From NCBI GenBank assembly GCA_002372775.1, contig DFIJ01000076.1, forward strand, positions 1 through 29,617: a DNA stretch of 29,617 nt, given 5' to 3'. Source of the stretch: Christensenella sp. UBA3700 (GTDB lineage Bacteria > Bacillota > Clostridia > Christensenellales > UBA3700). The notes beneath the pieces are model-generated. The model was given only the letters and a program-made list of their open reading frames with translations. It did not search any database and had not been told where the DNA came from. Within the stretch, counting starts at the first letter, position 1. Every line of letters begins with the position of its first letter. Position numbers and translations under genes: made by a program. Shown piece by piece: positions 21,861 through 29,617 of this stretch.

Positions 21861-23165
21861 ATGGTTAAAGTAGATATAATATCAGGATTTTTGGGAGCAG
21901 GTAAGACAACATTAATTAAAAAGTTGTTTGAATCTAAGAAGTTCCAAAGTGAAAAAGTCGTAATCATCGAAAACGAATTCGGTGAAATAGGTATTGATGG
22001 TTCTTTCTTAAAAGAATCAGGAGTTCAAATTAAGGAAATTAATGCAGGATGTATCTGTTGTTCTTTAGTTGGTGATTTCGAATCATCTATTAAAGAATTA
22101 ATTGAAAAGTTCAACCCAGACAGAATTATTATTGAGCCATCTGGCGTAGGCAAGTTATCTGACATTATTGTTGCTGTTCAAAAAGTTCAAGATGTTGATT
22201 TAAAGATTAATATCTTAGCAACAGTTGTAGATGCAGGTAAGGCAAAAGTTTATTTGAAGAATTTCGGAGAATTCTTTGATAACCAAATTCAAGCTGCAGA
22301 TACTGTAGTAGTTGGTAAGGTAGATAAGGTTTCTGAAGAAAAATTAATTGAATCAGTAAACGTAATTAAAGGTGTTAACCAAAAAGCTAATGTTATTACA
22401 ACAGCTATCGCTGATTTAAACGGCGATAAGATTGTTGAATTCTTAGAAGAAAAAGCATCTTTAAGAGAAGAATTAATTAAAGAAGTAGAAAAAGAACATC
22501 ACCATGAAGAAGGTGAAGAATGTGATGACCCAGAATGTTCTTGTCACCACCATCACGACGATGATGACGAGGATGAAGATGAGCATGAACATCATTGCTG
22601 CCACCACCATCACGACGACGATGACGACGAAGATGAAGATGAACACGAACATCATTGCTGCCACCACCATCACGACGACGATGATGAAGATGAAGATGAA
22701 CACGAACATCATTGCTGCCATAACCATCACGATGATGACGATGAAGAGGATGAGCATGAACATGAACATCATCACCATCATGAAGAAGCTGTTGCTGATG
22801 AAAATGGAGAAGTTCATCACCATATTCATAGACATCATCATCACCATCACCATGACCATGATGGACATGATGCAGATGAAGTATTCCAATCATGGGGATT
22901 AGAAACTCCAAGATCATTTACAAAAGATGAACTTGAAGGATATCTAAAGACATTATGTGATGATAATTCTGGACTAGGTATCATCTTAAGATCAAAAGGT
23001 ATTGTTAAAGCTGCAGATGCAGATAAGTGGTACTACTTTGATTTAGTTGCTGGAGATTATGATATTAGACTTGGTGAACCAGATTACACAGGTAGAATTG
23101 TTGTTATTGGTTCTGGTATTGATGATCATAAGCTTGACGAGTTATTCAGCAAGAAGGGTAATTAA
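21861..23165 (+). CDS. COG0523 (CobW-type) GTPase with giant metal-binding repeat region
   Basis: The 434-residue protein has an N-terminal G3E GTPase with Walker A GFLGAGKTT (9-17), the metal motif GCICC (Cys64, Cys66, Cys67), EPSG (92-95) and GKVD (152-155, where NKxD is usual). Residues about 214-336 are almost only His, Asp, Glu and Cys, in tandem units. A CobW C-terminal domain follows (about 345-430). COG0523 proteins deliver metals, most often zinc, to client proteins; the repeat block would bind many ions and may store or buffer them. AAGGAGG precedes the ATG. I found no recognisable Zur box in 21738-21860. The neighbouring gene encodes a second COG0523 protein, so the two probably work together. 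Confidence 0.9.
   Translation: MVKVDIISGFLGAGKTTLIKKLFESKKFQSEKVVIIENEFGEIGIDGSFLKESGVQIKEINAGCICCSLVGDFESSIKELIEKFNPDRIIIEPSGVGKLSDIIVAVQKVQDVDLKINILATVVDAGKAKVYLKNFGEFFDNQIQAADTVVVGKVDKVSEEKLIESVNVIKGVNQKANVITTAIADLNGDKIVEFLEEKASLREELIKEVEKEHHHEEGEECDDPECSCHHHHDDDDEDEDEHEHHCCHHHHDDDDDEDEDEHEHHCCHHHHDDDDEDEDEHEHHCCHNHHDDDDEEDEHEHEHHHHHEEAVADENGEVHHHIHRHHHHHHHDHDGHDADEVFQSWGLETPRSFTKDELEGYLKTLCDDNSGLGIILRSKGIVKAADADKWYYFDLVAGDYDIRLGEPDYTGRIVVIGSGIDDHKLDELFSKKGN
22542..22772 (+). repeat. In-frame tandem repeat encoding CHHHHDDDDEDEDEHEHHC units
   Basis: Four consecutive units: 22542-22598 (57 bp), 22599-22658 (60 bp), 22659-22715 (57 bp) and a diverged fourth from 22716. Units 1-3 code for Cys-His4-Asp4/5-(Glu/Asp)-His-Glu-His2-Cys, giving CC pairs at unit junctions. 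Near-identical DNA in units 2 and 3 indicates recent duplication, so copy number probably varies between strains. Confidence 0.9.
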
Positions 23166-23167
23166 CA

Positions 23168-24106
23168 ATGGAAAGAATACCAGTATTCTTTGTTGACGGT
23201 TTTCTTGATTCAGGAAAGACTAGTTTTATAACTGACCTTATAAAGCGTGATACACAAGATTATAACGTTAGAACTTTACTTATTGTTTGCGAACAAGGTG
23301 AAGTTGAATATGATGAAGCTTTTCTAAAGAAAACTCTAACTACAATTAAATACATAGAAAACGAAGAAGATTTCGATTATAAGGCTGTAGGTGAATGGGT
23401 TAGAGAATCTAATCCAGATAGAGTTATTGTTGAAATGAATGGTATGTGGGATTTATCTAAATTACAATTCCCAAGAATTTTATCTTTGGCACAATTTGTA
23501 ACAATGGTAGATATGACTACATTCCCAATCTATTACAACAATATGAGACAAAAGATTACAGACTTATTTAAGAGAAGTCACTTGGTTTGTTTTACAAGAG
23601 TAGAAAAACCAGAAGATTTAGCTCCATATCAAACACAATTCAAGTTGATAAACAATAACGCTGCATACTTTATTATGGATAAAGAGTATAGAGCAATGCC
23701 TGCATTTGAGGAAGAACTTCCATATGATGTAGAAGCTCCAGTTATTGAGATTCAAGAAAAAGATTATGGTGTATTCTATACAGATACTTTTGATCACAAA
23801 GATAGATATGACGGAAAGACTGTAGATTTCTATGCTCATGTTGTTAAGTCAAGCAAGTTGCCAAAAGGTGCTTTTATTGCTGGTAGATTTATTATGAATT
23901 GTTGCGCAAACGATATTCAATTATTTGGATTCTTCTGCAAGACAGATTTAGGTATGAATCTAAAAGATAGACAAAGTGTAAGAATTAAAGCAAAAGTTGC
24001 TTATGAGTATTCAGAACAATATGAAGAAGAGGAGCTTGTTATGACGCCAATCGAGATAACTCCACTTGGTTATAAACTTGAAGAAGTTTTGAATCTAACA
24101 AACTAA
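23168..24106 (+). CDS. Degenerate COG0523 GTPase fused to a YcgQ/TIGR03943-like C-terminal domain
   Basis: The 312-residue protein starts like its neighbour, with Walker A DGFLDSGKTSF, but lacks the GCICC metal motif (the region reads IVCEQGEVEYDEAF) and EPSG is replaced by EMNG. From about residue 205 the sequence departs from CobW proteins: a beta-rich segment with GKTVDFYAHVVKSSKLPKG, then GRFIMNCCANDIQLFGF. The R-F-x-M-x-C-C-x-x-D pattern recalls the C-terminal part of YcgQ/TIGR03943 proteins, which occur with zinc-related YcgR permeases. It begins 3 bp after the first GTPase gene, so both form one operon. A metal-handling role is inferred; an OB-like fold for the tail is a guess. Confidence 0.75.
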   Translation: MERIPVFFVDGFLDSGKTSFITDLIKRDTQDYNVRTLLIVCEQGEVEYDEAFLKKTLTTIKYIENEEDFDYKAVGEWVRESNPDRVIVEMNGMWDLSKLQFPRILSLAQFVTMVDMTTFPIYYNNMRQKITDLFKRSHLVCFTRVEKPEDLAPYQTQFKLINNNAAYFIMDKEYRAMPAFEEELPYDVEAPVIEIQEKDYGVFYTDTFDHKDRYDGKTVDFYAHVVKSSKLPKGAFIAGRFIMNCCANDIQLFGFFCKTDLGMNLKDRQSVRIKAKVAYEYSEQYEEEELVMTPIEITPLGYKLEEVLNLTN

Positions 24107-24140
24107 ATTGTAAGATTTAAATATAATTGCAAAATTTTAG

Positions 24141-24180
24141 AAAATGCCCATTATTACTAAGATATTGGGCATTTTTGTTT
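24141..24180 (+). terminator. Terminator of the COG0523 operon
   Basis: AAAATGCCCA (24141-24150) pairs with TGGGCATTTT (24166-24175), followed by TGTTTTG. Confidence 0.88.
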
Positions 24181-24221
24181 TGTCAAATCTTAAGAGAAAC
24201 TAAAAAAATATAAAAAAATTC

Positions 24222-24250
24222 TAGTCAATGCGTGCATGTTGTTATATAAT
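24222..24250 (+). promoter_or_regulatory. Promoter of the symporter gene
   Basis: TAGTCA (24222-24227), 17-bp spacer, perfect TATAAT (24245-24250). Just downstream TCTAAT (24254-24259) and ATTAGA (24264-24269) form an inverted repeat around TTTG, a possible operator or leader hairpin. Confidence 0.6.
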
Positions 24251-24299
24251 AATTCTAATTTTGATTAGAGATTAATAACATTTAACGGGGTTACTATAA

Positions 24300-26006
24300 A
24301 TGGAAAAAAGAGAAAATTGGTCTAGCCGTTTATCATTTATTTTAGCGGCAGTAGGATCAGCAGTAGGTTTAGGAAATGCCTGGAGATTCCCAGGACTTTG
24401 TGCTAAAGATGGCGGTGGTGCCTTCCTTGTAGCATATATTATTGCCATGGTAGTTATTGGCGTACCACTATTAGCAATGGAAATTGCTATTGGTAGAAAG
24501 TCACAAGCTGGTGCTCCAAAGGCTATGAGATTAATTAATAAGAAAGCAGAATTCGTAGGATGGGCTGCTACTTCAAATGCATTCTTCATTTTGACATACT
24601 ATGCTGTAGTATTTGCATGGTGTATCCTTATGACAATCGTAAGCTTCAAGTTTGCTACATCAGCTTCAGATGTTGATACCGCAGGTTCTTTATGGATGAA
24701 TGAAATTGGTGTAACATGGGGAACATCATTCAAAGGCGCTGGTGGTAATATTCCAGTTGCTTTACTTGTTTGCGTATTAATTGCATGGGGATTCATTTAC
24801 GGATGTATTAGAAAGGGAACATCAAGAGTTTCTAAGGTTGTAAAATACACTGTATTTTTACCAGTTGCAATGTTAGTTATCCTTGCAATTAAGGGATTTA
24901 TTAATAATGATCGTTTAGGAGATGCATTAGGTGCTTTATTTATTCCTAAGTGGGAATCATTTGGAGATCCAAAACTTTGGATAGATGCTATTGGACAAGC
25001 ATTCTACAGCTTATCAATCATGATGGCTATTATGTTTGCTTACGGTTCATATGTATCAAGATCAGAAACAATTGCTGAAGATGCTATGATTATCGCTGTT
25101 GCAGACTTTGCTTGCTCAGTTCTTTCTGGTATCGTATTATTCACAACAATGTATCAAACAGGTAGAACAGTTGACGATATGTCAGCATCTGGTATTGCTA
25201 CAGCATTTATCATCTACCCACAATCAATTGTTATGTTAACAAATGTTCCAGCATTAAATGCTATCTTCGGATTTGTATTCTACTTTATGTTATGTACTCT
25301 TGCAGTAGACTCAGCATTCTCAATTCTAGAAGGTGTTTCTGCTGCTGTTGCAGATAAGTTCTTATTAGATAAGAAGAAGACAACAAAGATGATTGCTATC
25401 ATCGCTGGTTTAATCTCAATCGTATATACAACAGGTGCCGGTGTAGGTTGGTTAGATATCGTAGATAACTGGACAAACCAATACACATTAATTATTATCG
25501 GTATCTTAGAAGCTATATGCGTAGGTTGGTTCTGCAATACAAAGTACGTTCTTGACGAAGTTAACTTAAATACAAAAGCCAAGGGATTCAAGATGCCAAA
25601 ATGGTGGTTCTATGGTTCAGTTAAGTATGTCGCTCCAGCAATATTAGCAGTACTTCTTGTATGGCAAATGATTAACTTAGGAAAAGCTGGTTTCAGATAC
25701 AATGCTGCAGACTATGCATTAGCTGCTGAAATTATTGGTGGTTGGATTGTTACTGTTCTTTGCTTTGCTTCTGGATTTATTGTTAAATTTGCATGCAAGC
25801 ACACAAAGAGAGGTAGAACAATTTTAGCTTTAGAAGCTAAGGAACCAACTTGGGCTGAATTAAACGAAAAACAAGAACTTGCTGAAGACTTCGAAATGGA
25901 AGTTATGAAGGAAGAACATGTTGATGTTCAAGATGGTAAAATTGTTGATGATGTAGTTAATGACGAGCCAGTTGTTTCAGCTCCAGCTACAGAAGACAAG
26001 CAATAA
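24300..26006 (+). CDS. Sodium:neurotransmitter symporter (SNF/NSS) family transporter
   Basis: The 568-residue membrane protein starts with the family signature: AAVGSAVGLGNAWRFPGL in helix 1 (substrate and sodium site) and DGGGAFLVAYI in the following loop. About 12 helices fill residues 12-505; the C-terminal 60 residues are hydrophilic and acidic. Bacterial relatives (LeuT, MhsT, TnaT) import amino acids with sodium; the amino acid here is not predictable. The C-terminal tail is longer than in LeuT. The ribosome binding site is weak (CGGGG, 11 bp before the ATG). Gene is monocistronic, with promoter before and terminator after. Confidence 0.93.
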   Translation: MEKRENWSSRLSFILAAVGSAVGLGNAWRFPGLCAKDGGGAFLVAYIIAMVVIGVPLLAMEIAIGRKSQAGAPKAMRLINKKAEFVGWAATSNAFFILTYYAVVFAWCILMTIVSFKFATSASDVDTAGSLWMNEIGVTWGTSFKGAGGNIPVALLVCVLIAWGFIYGCIRKGTSRVSKVVKYTVFLPVAMLVILAIKGFINNDRLGDALGALFIPKWESFGDPKLWIDAIGQAFYSLSIMMAIMFAYGSYVSRSETIAEDAMIIAVADFACSVLSGIVLFTTMYQTGRTVDDMSASGIATAFIIYPQSIVMLTNVPALNAIFGFVFYFMLCTLAVDSAFSILEGVSAAVADKFLLDKKKTTKMIAIIAGLISIVYTTGAGVGWLDIVDNWTNQYTLIIIGILEAICVGWFCNTKYVLDEVNLNTKAKGFKMPKWWFYGSVKYVAPAILAVLLVWQMINLGKAGFRYNAADYALAAEIIGGWIVTVLCFASGFIVKFACKHTKRGRTILALEAKEPTWAELNEKQELAEDFEMEVMKEEHVDVQDGKIVDDVVNDEPVVSAPATEDKQ

Positions 26007-26043
26007 TTTGAAGATAGGCTGAAAGGCCAGAAGTATATTAGAA

Positions 26044-26082
26044 AAATAGTTGTCCATATAGCACATGGCAACTATTTTTTTA
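26044..26082 (+). terminator. Terminator of the symporter gene
   Basis: AAATAGTTG-CCAT (26044-26057) pairs with ATGG-AACTATTT (26065-26077) with one mismatch, followed by a T-run. Confidence 0.82.
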
Positions 26083-26162
26083 TGCAAAAATCCCGCTACA
26101 TGTCGTTATTGATAATTTATAAATCCCATTGTAAAATAAAAATAGATAAGAAGGGGGATTTC

Positions 26163-27056
26163 ATGGAAAAGGTTATTATTAAGGCTAGTGATGGCTACAA
26201 TTTAAATGTTCATGTATTTGATGTTTCAAAACCAAAGGGATTTATTCAAATTATTCACGGAATGGAAGAACACCAAGAAAGATACGAATTGCTTGCTAGT
26301 GAACTAAACAATGCGGGCTATAGCGTTATTACGTCCAATTTAAGAGGCCATGGAGATGACGCTCCTTGTCTTGGTTATTTTGCAGATAAAGATGGCTATA
26401 AACTTGTATTAGAAGACGAAAAATTGATTACTGATTATATTCTTAACAAATATGGTGTGGGTAAGATTATTTTATTTGGTCATTCTATGGGTACAATTAT
26501 CGCAAGAGATTTAATGATGAGTGAATCAAATGTATATGAGAAAGTTATACTTTCTGGATATCCAAATCCACAACCAGCAGCAGGTGCAGGCATTATGCTT
26601 GCAAATATAGTTCAAAAATTTAAAGGTCCACAATACTTCTCTAAATTCTTAGAGGGAATGGCTGTAGGTGCTTTTAATAAGGCTGTAAAGAATCCAAAAA
26701 CAGACTTTGATTGGTTATCTTATAATAAAGATAATGTTGATGCTTATATTAAGGACCCATATTGCGGTCATGGCTTCAAAGTTTCAGCTCTTAGAGATCT
26801 ATTTATTCTTATAAAGAATATGGCTAATCCTAATGGCTATAATGACGTCAACGAAAAACTTCCAATATTTATGTTCTCGGGTGAAGATGATCCATGTACT
26901 GGTGGCGAAAAGGGAAGAGATGCTTCTCTTAAGGTATTACAAGCAGCGGGATTTAAGAATATTGAAGTTAAAGTTTATGAGAAGATGAGACATGAAACTT
27001 TAAACGAAAAGAAGAGAGATGTTATTGTTAAAGATATCATTGAATTCTTAGGCTAA
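26163..27056 (+). CDS. Alpha/beta hydrolase, serine aminopeptidase S33/monoacylglycerol lipase-like
   Basis: The 297-residue enzyme has the alpha/beta hydrolase order: oxyanion region IHGMEEHQERY (31-41), NLRGHGDD (59-66), nucleophile Ser108 in FGHSMG, acid Asp242 or Asp243 in SGEDDPC and His277 in MRHETLNE. This matches the Hydrolase_4 group of lysophospholipases and monoacylglycerol lipases; a lipid or ester substrate is likely. The frame is open from 26082, but the ATG at 26163 is chosen because AAGGGGGAT precedes it and the upstream part overlaps the previous terminator. No signal peptide, so cytoplasmic. Confidence 0.9.
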   Translation: MEKVIIKASDGYNLNVHVFDVSKPKGFIQIIHGMEEHQERYELLASELNNAGYSVITSNLRGHGDDAPCLGYFADKDGYKLVLEDEKLITDYILNKYGVGKIILFGHSMGTIIARDLMMSESNVYEKVILSGYPNPQPAAGAGIMLANIVQKFKGPQYFSKFLEGMAVGAFNKAVKNPKTDFDWLSYNKDNVDAYIKDPYCGHGFKVSALRDLFILIKNMANPNGYNDVNEKLPIFMFSGEDDPCTGGEKGRDASLKVLQAAGFKNIEVKVYEKMRHETLNEKKRDVIVKDIIEFLG

Positions 27057-27079
27057 TTTTTATATAAAAGTATATTTTT

Positions 27080-27115
27080 GGCACTTTCTTAACGGGAAGT
27101 GCCATTTTCTTTATT
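27080..27115 (+). terminator. Terminator of the hydrolase gene
   Basis: GGCACTTTC (27080-27088) pairs with GGAAGTGCC (27095-27103) with two G-containing wobble or mismatch positions, loop TTAACG, followed by ATTTTCTTTATTTT. Confidence 0.8.
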
Positions 27116-27123
27116 TTGTGTCT

Positions 27124-27190
27124 TTGACATTTTCTTTACCACTATATATTGTGGTCTATCTTGATTTTCCTTTAATAATTATAATATAAT
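27124..27190 (+). promoter_or_regulatory. Promoter region of the topoisomerase operon
   Basis: The better promoter is TTGATT (27161-27166)-N18-TATAAT (27185-27190). An upstream TTGACA (27124-27129) may pair with a weak -10 (TATTGT at 27147-27152). Between them lies a near-palindrome CCACTATATATTGTGG (27139-27154). Confidence 0.6.
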
Positions 27191-27237
27191 ATATAAGAGC
27201 GAAGTCTCTAATCTATTTTTATTGAAGGAAATAAAAT

Positions 27238-29208
27238 ATGTCAGAAAGTTATGGAGCAAAGGACCTTGAAGTATTAGAAGGCCTTGAAGCAGTTAGACAA
27301 AGACCAGGTATGTACATCGGAACAACGGGCTCAAAAGGTATGCATCACATACTTTGGGAAATTGTTGATAATTCTATCGATGAAGTAGCTAATGGTTATG
27401 GTGACACAATTGAAATTGAACTTCATGAAGATAATGTAGTAAGTGTAAAGGATAACGGTAGAGGTATACCAGTAGACATCCATCCAAAATATAAAGTTCC
27501 AGGTGTATATCTAGTTTTCACTAAATTACATGCTGGTGGTAAATTTAATAACAAGAACTATGGGTTCTCAGGTGGTTTACATGGTGTAGGTGCTTCTGTA
27601 ACAAATGCCTTATCTGAATGGCTAAAAGTAGAAATCGCTAGAGATAAGAAAGTATATAGTGCCGATTTCCATTCAATAGAAGTTAATGGAAAGATTAAGA
27701 GCGGTATTATTAATCATGAACTTTCAGTAAGAGATATTGATGATAAAAAAGCTAGAGGAACAAAAGTAACATTTAAACCAGATCCTCGTGTATTTAATAA
27801 AGAGCAATTTGATTTTGAATTAATTAAAACAAGAATTAAGGATTTAGCATTCTTAAATGCAGGAATGAAAATCTCTCTTGCAGATTATAGAAACTTAACT
27901 GAATCAGGAAAGCCTAAGACAAAGTCTTATTGCTATAAGGGTGGATTAACTGATTTCGTTAATTATTTAAACGAAGGAAAAACAACTTTATATCAACCAC
28001 CAATTTTCATTGAAAAGAAACAAGACAACTTTATCGTATCAGTTGCTATGCAACTTACAGATTCTTATTCAGAAAATGTTTATTCATATGTTAACAATAT
28101 TCCAACATCAGAAGGTGGTACACATGAAGTTGGATTTAAATCTGCTTTAACAAAAGCTTTAAACGATTTAGGAAGACAAAAGAATATCATTAAGGACAAG
28201 CAAGAGAATTATATCGGTGAAGACTTTAGAGAAGGTTTAACAGCTGTTTTATCTGTTAAAATGCAAAACGTTCAATTTGAAGGACAAACAAAAACAAAGC
28301 TTGGTAATCCAGAAGCAAGAACATTAGTTGAAGGATTATTAACAGATGCTATAAAAGATTATCTAAACAATAAAGCAAAGAAAGAAGTTATTGATGCTAT
28401 ATTTGCTAAAGCTGCACTTGCTATGAAGGCAAGAACAAAATCAGCAGAAGCTAAGAATATAGCAAGAGCTATTAAGAATAATTCTTCATCTTTAATTGGT
28501 AAATTATCTGGATGCTCAGGAAAGAAGCCAGAGCTTAATGAGTTATTTATAGTAGAAGGTGATTCAGCCGGTGGTTCTGCAAAGATGGGTAGAGATCCAA
28601 AGACTCAAGCTATCTTACCTTTAAAAGGTAAGCCACTAAACACAGAAAAGAAGAGAGTTGCTGATATCGTTAAGAATGACGAATTATTATCTTTGATAAA
28701 CGCACTAGGAACTTCATTTGATAAAGATTTCAATATCTCAAATTTAAAATTCCATAAGATTATCATCTTAGCCGATGCCGACCAAGATGGTGGTCATATT
28801 AGATCAATCCTTCTTACATTCTTCTTTAGACATATGAAGGAATTAATTACTAATGGTCACGTTTATATTGGTATGCCACCTCTATATAGAATTACAGACA
28901 GAAATGGCATTAGATATGCATATGATGATGTTGAACTAAAAGAAATGTTAGCAACAGCAGCAAAGGGATATACATTAAACAGATACAAAGGTTTAGGTGA
29001 AATGAATCCTGAACAACTTTGGGAAACAACAATGAATCCTGCAAAGCGTTGCTTAACAAAAGTAACAATTGAAGATGCGGCTGAAGCAGATCACTTGATT
29101 ACAACTCTAATGGGTGATGATGTTGGTCCAAGAAAAGAGTATATTTACGAATATGCTAATTTCAATAAGCAAGATGATTTCAAAAATATTTTGGGGAATA
29201 AAGGGTAG
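27238..29208 (+). CDS. parE: Type IIA DNA topoisomerase subunit B (ParE, or GyrB)
   Basis: The 656-residue protein has the GHKL ATPase (Glu41 and Asn45 in [17 protein letters not shown], then [14 protein letters not shown]), the transducer domain and the TOPRIM domain with Glu440 in [10 protein letters not shown] and Asp513, Asp515, Asp517 in DADQDGGH. It uses ATP to pass one DNA duplex through another with the A subunit encoded next. Length and domain set fit both ParE and GyrB. ParE (topoisomerase IV, chromosome decatenation) is preferred because the A subunit looks ParC-like and the pair stands apart from replication genes. GAAGGAAAT precedes the ATG. Ends with TAG, 2 bp before the next gene. 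Confidence 0.8.
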   Translation: MSESYGAKDLEVLEGLEAVRQRPGMYIGTTGSKGMHHILWEIVDNSIDEVANGYGDTIEIELHEDNVVSVKDNGRGIPVDIHPKYKVPGVYLVFTKLHAGGKFNNKNYGFSGGLHGVGASVTNALSEWLKVEIARDKKVYSADFHSIEVNGKIKSGIINHELSVRDIDDKKARGTKVTFKPDPRVFNKEQFDFELIKTRIKDLAFLNAGMKISLADYRNLTESGKPKTKSYCYKGGLTDFVNYLNEGKTTLYQPPIFIEKKQDNFIVSVAMQLTDSYSENVYSYVNNIPTSEGGTHEVGFKSALTKALNDLGRQKNIIKDKQENYIGEDFREGLTAVLSVKMQNVQFEGQTKTKLGNPEARTLVEGLLTDAIKDYLNNKAKKEVIDAIFAKAALAMKARTKSAEAKNIARAIKNNSSSLIGKLSGCSGKKPELNELFIVEGDSAGGSAKMGRDPKTQAILPLKGKPLNTEKKRVADIVKNDELLSLINALGTSFDKDFNISNLKFHKIIILADADQDGGHIRSILLTFFFRHMKELITNGHVYIGMPPLYRITDRNGIRYAYDDVELKEMLATAAKGYTLNRYKGLGEMNPEQLWETTMNPAKRCLTKVTIEDAAEADHLITTLMGDDVGPRKEYIYEYANFNKQDDFKNILGNKG

Positions 29209-29210
29209 TT

Positions 29211-29617
29211 ATGGCAAAGAGAAAAGTAGAAGAACAAGTAGTAGATACTTCTAAGTTATTAGAATGTACTGTTGAACAAGTACTTCATAGTTCCATGATT
29301 CCTTATTCAGAACACGTAATCATGGAAAGAGCCATTCCAAGAATTGAGGATGGTCTAAAGCCAGTTCAACGTAGAATCTTATACACAATGTATATGCTTG
29401 GCATTACTCCAGATAAGCCATTTGTTAAGAGTGCAAGAGTTGTTGGAGATTGCTTAGGTAAATATCATCCTCATGGCGATTCATCAGTTTATGATGCAAT
29501 GGTTAGACTTGCTCAACCATTCAATGTAAGAATGCCATTGATTTCAGGACAAGGTAACTATGGCTCTGTAGATGGAGATAGTGCAGCTGCTATGCGTTAT
29601 ACAGAAGCAAAGCTTGC
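29211..29617 (+). CDS. parC: Type IIA DNA topoisomerase subunit A (ParC, or GyrA), N-terminal part
   Basis: The first 135 residues are present and the gene runs off the right edge. After a short basic lead it has [20 protein letters not shown] and [13 protein letters not shown], the start of the winged-helix domain as found in clostridial ParC-type subunits, then [20 protein letters not shown] and [19 protein letters not shown]. Tyr130 is the DNA-cleaving tyrosine. In the quinolone region Ser91 and Asp95 are the residues typical of drug-susceptible enzymes. GyrA genes usually encode a different opening (IDYAMSVIVGRALPD), which is why ParC is favoured. Confidence 0.8.
   Translation, partial: MAKRKVEEQVVDTSKLLECTVEQVLHSSMIPYSEHVIMERAIPRIEDGLKPVQRRILYTMYMLGITPDKPFVKSARVVGDCLGKYHPHGDSSVYDAMVRLAQPFNVRMPLISGQGNYGSVDGDSAAAMRYTEAKL

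Noticed and set aside
22473..22917. Long reading frames on the minus strand and in another plus frame across the His-rich repeat
   Set aside because: They are by-products of the GAY/CAY/GAR repeat of the GTPase gene; their translations are low-complexity Met/Val/Ile or His/Arg runs without ribosome binding sites.

Overview
The window is AT-rich DNA with dense, mostly co-directional genes, strong AGGAGG-type ribosome binding sites and many hairpin-plus-T-run terminators. Gene content points to an anaerobic, low-GC Bacillota (Clostridia-like) bacterium, probably uncultured: a thioredoxin reductase lacking the NADPH motifs (as in clostridial ferredoxin-linked enzymes), a Rex-type operator, a VTC/DUF4956 polyphosphate module and clostridial-type ParE/ParC. 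The species cannot be named. All 30 readable stop codons are TAA (26) or TAG (4); none is TGA. No rRNA, tRNA, CRISPR array, transposase or phage gene was seen.

Layout. 1-108: tail of a membrane protein. 109-524: non-coding, with five GGTGTTTCA copies and a terminator. 525-2203: AbrB-like regulator and an ABC exporter. 2275-2988: FMN split-barrel protein and TfoX-N protein. 3103-4761: an Ig-like membrane protein and an unrecognised protein. 4793-7021: peroxide-defence operon (glutathione peroxidase, thioredoxin reductase-like flavoprotein, thioredoxin, OhrR) behind a promoter carrying an OhrR-like operator. 7107-8682: membrane-anchored GH30 glycosidase, possibly leaderless. 8744-9688 (minus): 3-hydroxyacyl-CoA dehydrogenase with a Rex-like operator upstream. 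9836-13608: nitroreductase, CDF transporter, YtqA-type radical SAM protein, aminotransferase. 13611-18875: two-component system followed by VTC polyphosphate polymerase, DUF4956 membrane protein and a beta-helix lipoprotein. 18990-20357: M18 aminopeptidase. 20571-21737 (minus): RlmI-type rRNA methyltransferase. 21861-24106: two COG0523 (CobW-type) GTPases, one with a large His/Asp/Glu/Cys repeat domain and one apparently fused to a YcgQ-like C-terminal domain. 24300-26006: sodium:neurotransmitter-type symporter. 26163-27056: alpha/beta hydrolase. 27238-29617: type IIA topoisomerase B subunit and the start of the A subunit.

The most connected stories are regulatory. (1) The peroxide operon encodes sensor, peroxidase, electron carrier and reductase together, and its -10 region matches the OhrR operator at 12 of 14 positions. 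(2) The response regulator gene and the polyphosphate operon have the same promoter design: 11-bp-phased TTTAAG-like repeats and a 9-bp gap to a TACAAT/TACACT -10. This resembles the streptococcal CiaR arrangement; at the polyphosphate operon the operator DNA also forms the terminator of the upstream kinase gene. (3) A near-perfect Rex site precedes the acyl-CoA dehydrogenase gene. All functions are inferred by reading the sequence; no database search was run.
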